From Bradyrhizobium ottawaense (GTDB taxonomy: Bacteria > Pseudomonadota > Alphaproteobacteria > Rhizobiales > Xanthobacteraceae), in contig NZ_CP029425.2 of NCBI RefSeq assembly GCF_002278135.3, forward strand, positions 3,510,001-3,574,000: a stretch of DNA of 64,000 nucleotides, read 5' to 3'. Shown here piece by piece: positions 17,880-26,262 of the stretch. The notes under the pieces were generated by a model. The model saw nothing but the letters and a program-made list of their open reading frames with translations. It was not told the origin of the DNA and did no database searches. Made by a program: the position numbers and the translations under genes. Every line of letters begins with the position of its first letter. Position 1 is the first letter of the stretch.

Positions 17880-18975
17880 GGCAGAACTTCCTGACGGTCT
17901 CGATGACGCGGTCCTGCTGTGCGCGCGTCAGATGCTGGTCGACGGGGAAGCTGATGACTTCCTTGGCGTGGCGATCGGTGACCGGGAAGGTGCCGGGCGC
18001 GTAGCCGAGATGCTTGAGGCCTTCCTGCTGATACAGCGGGATCGGATAGTGGATCTTGGCCTCGATGCCGTTGTCCAGGCAGTATTGGTAGAGCTCGTCG
18101 CGGCGTTCGGCGAACACCATGTAGAGATGGTAGACGTGCTTCACGTTGGGCCGGCGCGGCGGAACGCGCAGGCCGGGCAGGCCGGCAAGGCCCGCGTCGT
18201 AATAGGCCGCGTTCTCGATCCGGCGCCGCGTGATCTCGCTGGTCTGGCCGATCAGCCAGTTGCCGACGACGGCCTGCAGGGAATCGAGCCGCGAATTGCA
18301 GCCGAGGATCGCGATCTCGTCGCGGTTCTTCATGCCGTGGTTGCGGATCAGGCGGAGCTTCTCGTTCATGCCGTCGTCATTGGTGACGACGACGCCGGCA
18401 TCGCCCCAGACGTTGAGGTTCTTGAGCGGATGCAGGGAGAAGCCGGCGGCGATGCCGTGGGTGCCGGAACGCTTGCCGGCGAACTCCGACAGGATGCCCT
18501 GGCAGGCGTCCTCGACGACGGGAAGGTTATGGCGCTGCGCGATGGCCATCAGCTTGCCCATGTCGGTGACCTCGCCGGTCAATTGAACCGGCATGATCGC
18601 CTTGGTCTTCTTGGTGATGGCGGCTTCGACCTGGTCGACGTTCATGCAGAAGGAATCGTCGCAGTCGACCAGCACCGGGGTGGCGCCGGTTTCCGCGATC
18701 GCGCCGACGGTGGCGATGAAGGTGTTGGCGGCGGTGATGACCTCGTCGCCATGGCCGATGCCGAGCGCCTTGAGCGGCAGCTTGAGTGCGTCGGTGCCTG
18801 ATCCGACGCCGATGGCGTGACGCACGCCGATCAGTTCGGCAAAGCGCTTCTCGAATTCGGCGACGGGCTTGCCAAGGGTGAAGTCACCGGTCGCGACCAG
18901 CCGGCCGATCTCGGCCAGGATCGGGGCGGGGTCGGAGAATTGCTCGAGCAGATAGGAATATCGAACGTCGTACAT
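17869..18975 (-). CDS. DegT/DnrJ/EryC1/StrS-family sugar aminotransferase (copy 2)
   Basis: 368 residues. PLP lysine K185 in SLHPLKNLN, D156 in VVEDACQGILS, GSGTDAL at 58-64. It is a clear paralogue of the next gene (shared HPLKNLN, AIMPVQLTGE against AIMPVHLTGR, EAKIHYPIPL against ETAIHYPVPI), yet diverged enough that different substrates are likely. Two amino groups on one sugar, or two amino sugars in the repeat unit, would explain the pair. It starts 8 bases after the transketolase C-terminal subunit gene. Confidence 0.9.
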   Translation of the reverse strand: MYDVRYSYLLEQFSDPAPILAEIGRLVATGDFTLGKPVAEFEKRFAELIGVRHAIGVGSGTDALKLPLKALGIGHGDEVITAANTFIATVGAIAETGATPVLVDCDDSFCMNVDQVEAAITKKTKAIMPVQLTGEVTDMGKLMAIAQRHNLPVVEDACQGILSEFAGKRSGTHGIAAGFSLHPLKNLNVWGDAGVVVTNDDGMNEKLRLIRNHGMKNRDEIAILGCNSRLDSLQAVVGNWLIGQTSEITRRRIENAAYYDAGLAGLPGLRVPPRRPNVKHVYHLYMVFAERRDELYQYCLDNGIEAKIHYPIPLYQQEGLKHLGYAPGTFPVTDRHAKEVISFPVDQHLTRAQQDRVIETVRKFCHGR

Positions 18976-18983
18976 GTGACCCG

Positions 18984-19943
18984 TCAGGTGGAATGGAGTT
19001 GAGGAGCGGAGGTGCGCGACGCCGCGAGCGCGTGCTCGATCGAGGTCGCAATGGCGTTGGGCGCGAGGCCGTGCTTCTTCAGCAGCGAGTCCTGCGAGCC
19101 GTAATTGTGCATGAAGCGGTCCGGCAGCGACAGCCGCAGCATCGCGGGCAGGCCGGAGCCGAGCTTGTCGATCAGCGTCTCCGCAACCGCACTGCCGAGG
19201 CCGCCGGAGGGCACGTGCTCCTCCAGCGTTGCCACGAGCTTGATGCCGCGGATCGCTTGCAGCAGCGCTTCGGTGTCGAGCGGCTTCACCGTATGCATAT
19301 GCAGGATGCCGGCGCGAATGCCTTGCGCGGCCAGCAGGTCGGCTGCGGCGATGGCGCGCTGGAGCATGACGCCGGTGGTCACCATGAGGACGTCGCCCGG
19401 CGGGCGCATCAGGATGGCCTTGCCGATCTCGAAGCCGTGCTCGGCCTTCGAGACGATGGCATCACCGCCCTTGCCGAGCCGGATGTAGATCGGTCCGGTC
19501 CAGTCGAGCGTCTTGTCCATCATGCGCGCGGCCTCGTCGGCGTCGCATGGGCAGACCACCGTCATGTTCGGCAGCGCCCTCATGATGGCGATGTCCTCGA
19601 TCGCCTGGTGGGTGGGGCCGAGCGGCGCGTAGACGAGCCCGCCGCCATTGGCGATCAGCCGCACCGGCAGATTGTGCAAACAGAGATCGACGGCCACCTG
19701 CTCGTAGCAGCGGCGGGTGAGGAAGGTCGCGATGGTATTGACGTAAGGCACGAAGCCTTCCATCGCGAGGCCGGCCGACATGCCGATGATGTGCGCTTCC
19801 GAAATGCCCTCGATCAGATGGCGCTTGGGAAACTCCTTGCTCATCGCACGCAGCGTGCCGGCGCCGGGATCGGAGCCGATGTAAAGCACACGCTCGTCGC
19901 GCGCGGCGAGCTTGTGGACCATGTTCATCGCGGTGTTGCGCAT
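18984..19943 (-). CDS. Transketolase-like protein, C-terminal subunit
   Basis: 319 residues from ATG 19943 (MRNTAMNMVHKLAARDERVL, the usual family beginning); a GTG at 19994 would add 17 residues and overlap the partner gene by 41 bases. It carries the pyrimidine-binding domain (the acidic ISEAHIIGMSAGLAMEGF stretch holds the Glu that activates TPP) and the C-terminal transketolase domain. Together with the gene just upstream it makes one complete two-subunit transketolase, as in some archaea and secondary-metabolite clusters. Its place inside a sugar cluster points to a dedicated C2-transfer step. Confidence 0.88.
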   Translation of the reverse strand: MRNTAMNMVHKLAARDERVLYIGSDPGAGTLRAMSKEFPKRHLIEGISEAHIIGMSAGLAMEGFVPYVNTIATFLTRRCYEQVAVDLCLHNLPVRLIANGGGLVYAPLGPTHQAIEDIAIMRALPNMTVVCPCDADEAARMMDKTLDWTGPIYIRLGKGGDAIVSKAEHGFEIGKAILMRPPGDVLMVTTGVMLQRAIAAADLLAAQGIRAGILHMHTVKPLDTEALLQAIRGIKLVATLEEHVPSGGLGSAVAETLIDKLGSGLPAMLRLSLPDRFMHNYGSQDSLLKKHGLAPNAIATSIEHALAASRTSAPQLHST

Positions 19944-19953
19944 GGGGAGCCGA

Positions 19954-20853
19954 TCAAAAATCGCCGACGGCGACGCGGATGGCGTCGAGCTCACTGTCGG
20001 ACAGCTTGTTCTTGTGATGCCAATCGGCGTTGGATTCTGCGGGCGGCAGACCCTTGCCCTTGACGGTATGGCAGATGATCGCGGTGGGCTTGCCCGGTAC
20101 GGCCGGGACCTGCTTCAGGACGGTGCGCAGGGCGCCGACGTCGTGGCCGTTGAGCTCCTGCACGGCAAAGCCGAAGCTGCGCCATTTGTCCGCGAGCGGC
20201 TCCAGCGGCAGCACGTAGTCGGTGGGGCCGTAGCTCTGAAGCTTGTTGTAGTCGATCATCGCGACCAGCTTGTCGAGCCCGTGCTTGGCCGCGCCCATGG
20301 CGGCCTCCCACACCGATCCTTCGTTGATCTCGCCGTCGCCGAGCAGCACGAAGGTCCGGTAATTGCGCTCGCGCATGCGGGCGGCGAGCGCAAGGCCGAC
20401 GCCGATCGACAGGCCGTGTCCGAGCGCGCCGGTCGACGCCTCGACACCCGGCACCATGCCGTATTCGGGATGTCCGCCCAAGATACTGTCGGAGCCGCAA
20501 AAGCCGTCGAGCTCCGACAGCGGGAAGAAGCCGCGATCGGCGAGCAGCGCGTAGAGCGCCAGGCACCCGTGCCCCTTGCTGAGGATCGCGCGGTCGCGTT
20601 CCGGATCGCGCGGGTTGTTCGGATCGATCCGCAGGATGTCGTCGTAGAGCACGCGGACCATTTCGATCAGCGACAGGGCCGGACCGACATGGCCGCGTCC
20701 TGCGGAGCGAACAGAACCAAGGACCAGGCGGCGCAAATAGAGACTGCGCTCGTCCAGCGTGCAGGTGAGGGCGGCTTCAGCGTGGGGTGAGATCTGGATC
20801 ACGTTGGCAAATCGTTTGATGAAGCCGGCGTGCTTTGTCGAGCTGACCGGCAA
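19954..20853 (-). CDS. Transketolase-like protein, N-terminal (TPP-binding) subunit
   Basis: Up to 299 residues. The start is uncertain: TTG at 20853 overlaps the kinase gene by 77 bases, and GTG at 20802 gives 282 residues with a shorter overlap. The TPP/Mg site is GDGEINEGSVWEA, with the family's GHVGPALSLIEM, ILSKGHGCLALYA and EASTGALGHGLSIGVG. This is the diphosphate half; the pyrimidine half is encoded immediately downstream. A transketolase moves a two-carbon ketol unit. Here it could supply sedoheptulose 7-phosphate to the GmhA-like isomerase or extend or branch a sugar; both are inference. Confidence 0.88.
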   Translation of the reverse strand: MPVSSTKHAGFIKRFANVIQISPHAEAALTCTLDERSLYLRRLVLGSVRSAGRGHVGPALSLIEMVRVLYDDILRIDPNNPRDPERDRAILSKGHGCLALYALLADRGFFPLSELDGFCGSDSILGGHPEYGMVPGVEASTGALGHGLSIGVGLALAARMRERNYRTFVLLGDGEINEGSVWEAAMGAAKHGLDKLVAMIDYNKLQSYGPTDYVLPLEPLADKWRSFGFAVQELNGHDVGALRTVLKQVPAVPGKPTAIICHTVKGKGLPPAESNADWHHKNKLSDSELDAIRVAVGDF

Positions 20854-21814
20854 GGCGGACCGTCAGATCGCCACCTTGCGCAGCCAAGGCGCGCCGGGAG
20901 CGGCTTTCGGGCAAATAGGCATTCAGGACAATCAGGCACCAGATCGCCCCGAACACAGGATACAGTACGTCACGGCGGATCGCAAACGCGTCATCCCTAG
21001 CCGCAAAGGCTTGCGTGAGGCGTTCGATGAGGCGATTCGCGCTTGTTGCGGGCAGATCGCTGCCGGGGTGGATCGCGGTATCGGACAGCAGTTTGACCGG
21101 ATCGTCCCAGCCGAAATATTCGAAGTCGATGAAGCGCAGGCGGCCGTCTTCGCCGCGCAGCGCGTTGTGCAGTCCGAAATCGGACGGGCTCAATGCGCGA
21201 TGCGCGGGCAGAAGATCCGCTGCGGGATCCCGCCCCAGTTCCGCATAACGTTGGCGGAGCCTTCGGATGGCGACGGCCGTGCTGGGAACCAGGCTGCGGT
21301 CGATGAACGTACGCAGCTCGGGGTGATCCTGCGACTCGCGCGTCAACCCGTCGAGGCGCTGCTCGTACTGGGCGATGGCTTCCTCGGGTGAAAAGATGCT
21401 GGCTGACGCATTGCGCAAGGTCTGCGCACCTTCGGCGTCGCGCAGCTTCTGCAATTCGATCAGGAAATCGGCCAGTTGGTCGGCATCGTCGTCCCGGGGA
21501 CGCAGCACCGCCGCGTCACCGTCGAACCATTGATACAGCGCGCAGAACGCATCCGCGTCCTTTGCAATCGGCCGCGGCGTCGATGTAATCCCATGGCGCG
21601 ACAGAAACGTCAGCGCGTCATATTCCTGTCCCAGCCGGTCGCGCCCGTCGGACGGATAATGCTTGAGGGCGAGGGGTGGACCCTCCGCCATCTCCAGCCG
21701 AAACACCCTGTTGTTGCCGCCGGACCGCGCCGGGTGGGCGGCCGCGACCGTTGCTCCGGCAAGGCGGCTGCCGATCGAGATCGCATCCGCTGCGCTGATG
21801 TCGGGCTCGCTCAT
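20777..21814 (-). CDS. Aminoglycoside phosphotransferase/choline kinase-like sugar kinase (putative)
   Basis: 345 residues from ATG 21814 (MSEPDISAADAI), overlapping the HAD gene stop as ATGA; the frame runs on upstream inside the HAD gene. Kinase-like fold: GNNRVFRLEM (nucleotide loop), LALKHY (ATP-binding Lys), a catalytic loop LSPSDFGLHNALRG where the usual H-x-D reads P-S-D, and the metal-binding IDFEYFGWDDP. The His to Pro change at the catalytic loop is a mild oddity, but Asp and Asn are kept. Substrate unknown; a sugar or sugar-lactam is plausible in this setting. Confidence 0.75.
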   Translation of the reverse strand: MSEPDISAADAISIGSRLAGATVAAAHPARSGGNNRVFRLEMAEGPPLALKHYPSDGRDRLGQEYDALTFLSRHGITSTPRPIAKDADAFCALYQWFDGDAAVLRPRDDDADQLADFLIELQKLRDAEGAQTLRNASASIFSPEEAIAQYEQRLDGLTRESQDHPELRTFIDRSLVPSTAVAIRRLRQRYAELGRDPAADLLPAHRALSPSDFGLHNALRGEDGRLRFIDFEYFGWDDPVKLLSDTAIHPGSDLPATSANRLIERLTQAFAARDDAFAIRRDVLYPVFGAIWCLIVLNAYLPESRSRRALAAQGGDLTVRLAGQLDKARRLHQTICQRDPDLTPR

Positions 21815-22431
21815 GCCGCAAACACCTCGTCGCGGATGCCGGCCCATGTCGCGATCGGCGTGCAATGTTCGGGGTGCGGGGACTGCGAACGCGTGAACAG
21901 GATCGATCGCGTGTCCTTCGGGAAATGCGGCTGCTCGAAGACCTCCACGAGATCGTCGATGAAGATGTCCAGCTCCAGGCTCGCGAGCCTGTCGACCTTG
22001 GCTGCCATCGTGTCCTCGAAATAAACATCGCCGCTGGCCACTGCCGCCTCCGCAGCGTCGATGAGGCCGGCGCCACGCAGCCAGCCGCGTGCGGCCTCGC
22101 GCAGGTCGGTATGGTCGGGGTCCTGATGACCAAATCGGGTCTTGTGGCTGACGATGTACACCCTGGCGCCGGCCTGTCTGCACGCCGCGAGGAATTCGCG
22201 CACGCCCGGATAAATTTCGGCGCCGCCAATGCCCTTGCCGTAGACGAAGCCTTGCAGGCCTTGCCAGGCGAGCTCGCCACCCGTGCGGGATCGCAAGAGA
22301 TCCCGCACATCGTTCTTCAGCCCCTCCCAGCCCTCCGGCACCAGGTCGCGCTGACGCGCCGCGGCGGCAAAGACCTTGTCGTAGCAGATGATCGTGTTGT
22401 CGAAATCGATGCCGATCCGCACGCCGCTCAC
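21811..22431 (-). CDS. HAD-superfamily phosphatase
   Basis: 206 residues. HAD motif I DFDNT at 9-13 (nucleophile D9, acid D11), motif II in YIVSHKTRFG, motif III/IV in YFEDTMAAK and DIFIDDLVEVF. The insert between motifs I and II is helical (type C1 cap). It overlaps both neighbours by 4 bases (ATGA), so expression is tightly coupled to the epimerase upstream and kinase downstream. In a heptose-like pathway it could take the GmhB role of removing a phosphate, though it is not a GmhB sequence by its motifs. Confidence 0.82.
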   Translation of the reverse strand: MSGVRIGIDFDNTIICYDKVFAAAARQRDLVPEGWEGLKNDVRDLLRSRTGGELAWQGLQGFVYGKGIGGAEIYPGVREFLAACRQAGARVYIVSHKTRFGHQDPDHTDLREAARGWLRGAGLIDAAEAAVASGDVYFEDTMAAKVDRLASLELDIFIDDLVEVFEQPHFPKDTRSILFTRSQSPHPEHCTPIATWAGIRDEVFAA

Positions 22432-23429
22432 TTCAGGCTGATGTTCTGCATCATCTTGATGTTGAAATACCGGGGATCGTTGAGCGAGTTCGGCAGGCGG
22501 CCGGACCTGAAGGCGTCCACGAGGCCGGACACGGCCTGCTCGATCGTGTGCGTCGGTGCAAATCCGAGTTCGCGGCGGATCTTCTCCGAGGAGACGTGGT
22601 AGGAGCGCAGATCGTCGGTCGGCTCGACGGCGACCTCGACGTTGTTTCCGACCACCGATTTGACGATGTCGGCGATCTTCATCAGCGAGTGGTTCTCGTA
22701 GCCGATATTGTAGGTCTTGCCGTCGATCTTCGCGTCATCCTGCTGCAGCAGGAACAGATAGGCCGCCGACATGTCCTCGATGTGCAGATTGGGCCGCTTC
22801 TGCGTTCCGCCGAACACGCGGATGCGGCCGGTGTTGACCGCGAGGTTGGTCAGGATGTTGACCACGACGTCGAGCCGCTGCCGCGGTGCATAGCCGCAGA
22901 CGGTGGCGGGACGAACCGTGCAGGTGACGAAGCCGGCCGCGGCCTCTTCGGCGAGGTCGGTCTCGCACATCGCCTTGAACTTGGAGTAGTCCGTGAGCGG
23001 CTCGCAGGACAGTTCCTCGGTCACCTCGGCCTCGTCCTTGATGCCGTAGACGCTCGAGGAGGAGGCGTAGATGAAGCGCTTGATGCCGGCCTTCTTCGCG
23101 GCGCGCACCATCGGACGGAAGCAGTCGTAGTTGATGGACTTGCCGAGCCCCGGATCGAGCTCGAACGAGGGATCGTTGGAGATGCAGGCGAGGTGGATCA
23201 CCGCATTGTTGCCGCGCAGGGCCTCGTTGATCGCGGCCTCATCGCGGATGTCGCCCTTGATCAGGCGAAGGTTCGGATTGTTGCGAACCGCGTCGAAGAC
23301 GGATTCGCCATACATGAACAGGTCGAGCACCGTGACCTTGTGGCCCGCTGCCAGCAACTGGGGAACCAGCACGCTGCCGACATAGCCGGCGCCGCCGGTG
23401 ACCATCACATTCCATTTCTGATCAATCAC
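22428..23429 (-). CDS. NAD-dependent epimerase/dehydratase (extended SDR), copy 1
   Basis: 333 residues. Nucleotide site TGGAGYVG at 11-18; active-site Y148 and K152 in DYSKFK; SSSSVYG at 123-129 gives the catalytic Ser/Thr. The C-terminal half binds the nucleotide sugar (RPATVCGYAPRQR). Best viewed as an NDP-sugar epimerase or dehydratase. Separated by 27 bases from the kinase-nucleotidyltransferase gene upstream and overlapping the HAD gene by 4. A second member of the family is encoded at 25105-26121. Confidence 0.9.
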   Translation of the reverse strand: MIDQKWNVMVTGGAGYVGSVLVPQLLAAGHKVTVLDLFMYGESVFDAVRNNPNLRLIKGDIRDEAAINEALRGNNAVIHLACISNDPSFELDPGLGKSINYDCFRPMVRAAKKAGIKRFIYASSSSVYGIKDEAEVTEELSCEPLTDYSKFKAMCETDLAEEAAAGFVTCTVRPATVCGYAPRQRLDVVVNILTNLAVNTGRIRVFGGTQKRPNLHIEDMSAAYLFLLQQDDAKIDGKTYNIGYENHSLMKIADIVKSVVGNNVEVAVEPTDDLRSYHVSSEKIRRELGFAPTHTIEQAVSGLVDAFRSGRLPNSLNDPRYFNIKMMQNISLK

Positions 23430-23456
23430 TGTCGTTCTCCAGATTTCCGGTTCGCG

Positions 23457-25022
23457 TTACTTCAACAACGCGGTGACGAATTTGACCAGCGGCGCCTTTT
23501 CGACCGAGTTGCGGTGACCGACGATGCCGACCTTGATCGCGCCTGCCGCGTTGCCGATGAAGGCGACGTCCTCGATATTGCCGCCGGCCGCCACCAGCGG
23601 CGCCGTGATCGTCAGGAAGGCATCGCCGGCGCCGACCGTGTCGACGACGGTCTTGGTGAAAGCGGGCACGCGCGCGACGCCGGTCTTCGACGAGAATGGG
23701 TAGCAGCCGAAGGAGCCGTGCGTGATGATCATGTTGTCGCAATCGATCTTGCCGTGCAGGCGATTCTCGATCACCGACGCGATGTCGCTGAACTTGTCGG
23801 TCGCGGCCAGCCGCGCTTCCGGCGCGTCGATGCAGACGTAATCGGCTCGCGGATATTTCGTGATCAGATTGTAGCCGTGGTTTCCGCTGTTGCTCTGGGC
23901 GTTGACCGCCAGGAACTTGGAGTTCGCGATGAGCGTGTCGATGGTGCTGGACGCGATCATGCCGTGACCGAAATCGGTGACGATCACCACGTCTCCGCCA
24001 CGAACGCGCTCGGCGGTGATTCGGTCGATCTCCTTGCGCTCGGCCTCGTCGAGCGGCGTGTCGTCCATGGTGTAGACTTCGAAGAGCTTGTGCAGATAGC
24101 CCATCTCGACGTACCGCAATTTGCGGGTCGTCGGTCGGCCCTGAATGCGGATCGGCGTCAGCGTGACATTCGGGCGGACATGCGCGCGAATGAACTCCTC
24201 GGGGTAGTCGTTGCCGCCCAGCGTCGTGACGATCTCCACCGACTTGCAGAAGCTCGCCACGTGATTGGCCGCGGCAATGACGCCGCCGGCAAATTGCTCG
24301 CCATTCTTGAGCAGAGTGGCGACGATGTTCTCCTTCGAAGCCTTCCCGAGCGCCGTGACGTACTGGTATTCGTCGATGATGGTATCGCCGACCAGCACGA
24401 CGTGCATGTCCTGGATCTTGTCGATCAGCTTCAGCAGGCGTTCGGCGCCGCCGCCTTCGCGTACCTTCTGGAGGTAGTCGCGCAGGGGGGGATCGTAGAT
24501 GTCGAAATAGCGGTTCAGCAGCGACGACGAGCTGAAGGTGACGTCGCGCGTGAAGACGATCCGTCCGCCATGACGTTCGACGGCCTCGCGCTCGGTGGCG
24601 ATCTTGCCGGTGACGTCATCCTCGGGATTCTCGTAGTCCGAGCCCTTCACGTAGGTGTCGGGGCGCACGGTATCGAGGACCGGCTCGGCGCTGGAGGTCC
24701 GGTTGATGCCGACCCAGTCGACCGTGCCGAGCGCGGCCAGCATCTCGGCGCGCATGTTCTCCGGAAAGATCGGCCGTCCCGGGCCCTTGTTGACGAAACG
24801 GTCGGCGGTAATGGTCACGATGACCACGTCGGCCTCGTTGCGCGCCGCCAGGATGTGCCGGACGTGGCCGAGATGCACCAGATCGAACACGCCGTGGCAG
24901 AGCGCGACGGTCAGGCCCTTGGCCTGCGCGGCGCGCGCAATCTCGCCCAGCTCCTCGATCGTCCTGATCTTGTCGTGCGGTGCCGGATGGCCGGTCGGCT
25001 TGTCTGTCGCAGCATTACCCAT
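23457..25022 (-). CDS. Bifunctional nucleotidyltransferase-sugar kinase, HldE-like with reversed domain order
   Basis: 521 residues. The N-terminal domain (about 20-165) is a cytidylyltransferase-like fold with GVFDLVHLGH (44-53, HxGH at 50-53) and the YVKGSDYENPEDD segment. The C-terminal domain (about 200-521) is a PfkB-family kinase with the DTVGAGDAF signature; the catalytic Asp is D467. Escherichia coli HldE has kinase first and transferase second, so this protein has the same two activities in the opposite order. It would phosphorylate C1 of a sugar 7-phosphate (or equivalent) and transfer a nucleotide to it. It lies with SIS, HAD and SDR genes, the other steps of an activated heptose route. 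Confidence 0.88.
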   Translation of the reverse strand: MGNAATDKPTGHPAPHDKIRTIEELGEIARAAQAKGLTVALCHGVFDLVHLGHVRHILAARNEADVVIVTITADRFVNKGPGRPIFPENMRAEMLAALGTVDWVGINRTSSAEPVLDTVRPDTYVKGSDYENPEDDVTGKIATEREAVERHGGRIVFTRDVTFSSSSLLNRYFDIYDPPLRDYLQKVREGGGAERLLKLIDKIQDMHVVLVGDTIIDEYQYVTALGKASKENIVATLLKNGEQFAGGVIAAANHVASFCKSVEIVTTLGGNDYPEEFIRAHVRPNVTLTPIRIQGRPTTRKLRYVEMGYLHKLFEVYTMDDTPLDEAERKEIDRITAERVRGGDVVIVTDFGHGMIASSTIDTLIANSKFLAVNAQSNSGNHGYNLITKYPRADYVCIDAPEARLAATDKFSDIASVIENRLHGKIDCDNMIITHGSFGCYPFSSKTGVARVPAFTKTVVDTVGAGDAFLTITAPLVAAGGNIEDVAFIGNAAGAIKVGIVGHRNSVEKAPLVKFVTALLK

Positions 25023-25104
25023 GTGGATTACCCAAAGCGCCGGCAGGTCTCAGATGGCCGGCCTGAAATGATCGACTCGCAGCAACGATATCCGGCGAGC
25101 CTGT

Positions 25105-26121
25105 TCAAGAGCTTGCCTTCTGCGGTGAGCCGTCGTCGTCACCGAGATATTTGAACCAGTCCTTGGTGGCGTCGGCGATCTTGTCGACCGTCCACAAGGG
25201 CGCGTCCTTGTACTGATCCATCGACTTCAGCATCGTCGCGACGCCGTCCTCGAATTTCACCTTCGGCGTCCAGTTCAGGACCCGTTTGATTTTGGTGATG
25301 TCGGCGTAGGTGCAATCGGGCTCGCCCGGACGCTTGGGAATATGAACCTTGTCGCCGCCGAGAAGCTCGACCAGCCGGTTGACGCTGTAGGTGTTGTCCG
25401 AGCCGACGTTGAATATTTCGTGCGAGATATCGGAGCGCGCGGCGGTGACGAAGGCGTCCGCGACGTCGCTGACGAAGGTGAAATCGCGCGTCTGCTCGCC
25501 GTCGCCGACCACCGTGAAGGGCTTTCCGGCAAGCTTCTGCGCCATGAAGACGCCGAACACGGCGCCGTAGGTGCCGGTGGTGCGATGGCGCGGCCCGTAC
25601 ACGTTGAACAGGCGCAGCGCGACCGCAGGCAGCTTGTAGACCTGGCACCAGTGCATGACGCACTGCTCGCCGAGATTCTTGGTAAGCGCGTAGGGATACA
25701 TCGGCCGAATCTCGGCGCTCTCCGGCGTCGGATAGACGTCGGGAATGCCGTAACAGGACGACGAGGCGGCGTAGACGAAGCGCTTGACGCCCGCGTGCCG
25801 CGCCGCTTCGAGGACGTTGACCGTGCCGTCGACATTGGCGCGATGATACGGGATCGGGGACTCGATCGAGGGAACGATGTCGGCCAGCGCCGCCAGATGG
25901 AAGACCCAGTCGATACCGTGGAAATACGGCTTGATCGACTCGAGATCGGTGACGTCGGCCCGCACGACTTTCAACTGGCTCGAACCGGCGCGTGCGGCCA
26001 GATTTTCGGGGCGACCGATCACGAAATTATCGAGCGCGATGACCTCGTGGCCGTCGTCGAGGAGACGATCGACGAGGTGACTTCCAATGAAGCCGGCGCC
26101 GCCAGTAACGATGCATTTCAT
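25105..26121 (-). CDS. NAD-dependent epimerase/dehydratase (extended SDR), copy 2
   Basis: 338 residues from ATG 26121 (MKCIVTGGAGFIGSHLVDRL), the family's usual start; ATG 26130 and a further upstream start add 3-15 residues and none has a clear ribosome-binding site. TGGAGFIG at 6-13, Y144 and K148 in YPYALTK, SSSCYG in place of the common SSVYG. LFNVYGPRHR and the VGDGEQTRDF segment fit UDP-glucose 4-epimerase/NDP-sugar dehydratase relatives. First gene of the minus-strand train; 82 bases separate it from the next gene. Confidence 0.9.
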   Translation of the reverse strand: MKCIVTGGAGFIGSHLVDRLLDDGHEVIALDNFVIGRPENLAARAGSSQLKVVRADVTDLESIKPYFHGIDWVFHLAALADIVPSIESPIPYHRANVDGTVNVLEAARHAGVKRFVYAASSSCYGIPDVYPTPESAEIRPMYPYALTKNLGEQCVMHWCQVYKLPAVALRLFNVYGPRHRTTGTYGAVFGVFMAQKLAGKPFTVVGDGEQTRDFTFVSDVADAFVTAARSDISHEIFNVGSDNTYSVNRLVELLGGDKVHIPKRPGEPDCTYADITKIKRVLNWTPKVKFEDGVATMLKSMDQYKDAPLWTVDKIADATKDWFKYLGDDDGSPQKASS

Positions 26122-26209
26122 GAGGAACATCCGTGACGCGAATGCCCAGCGAAACAGGCCCGCCAATGTTGAGTGAAACCCGAAAGCCGACTACCAGCCG
26201 CTCGCCGAC

Positions 26210-26233
26210 TTTGCAAGTATTATACCTTTGCAA
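26210..26233. promoter_or_regulatory. Divergent promoter region with repeated TTTGCAA boxes
   Basis: Between the divergent genes at 26121 and 26263. A consensus TATAAT on the minus strand (26224-26219) would serve the long minus-strand train with a leader of about 90 bases. It is flanked by two direct TTTGCAA boxes (26210-26216 and 26227-26233) whose starts are 17 bases apart. No good -35 is visible for either direction, which fits a promoter that needs an activator. The boxes could be its site. Confidence 0.4.
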
Positions 26234-26262
26234 TCCTTGGTAATAGCCGGTATCACCCGGTC

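Noticed and set aside
20777..20853. Frameshift or fusion between the APH-like kinase and transketolase N-subunit genes
   Set aside because: The long overlap comes from counting the most upstream TTG; a GTG at 20802 shortens it, and both proteins look complete.
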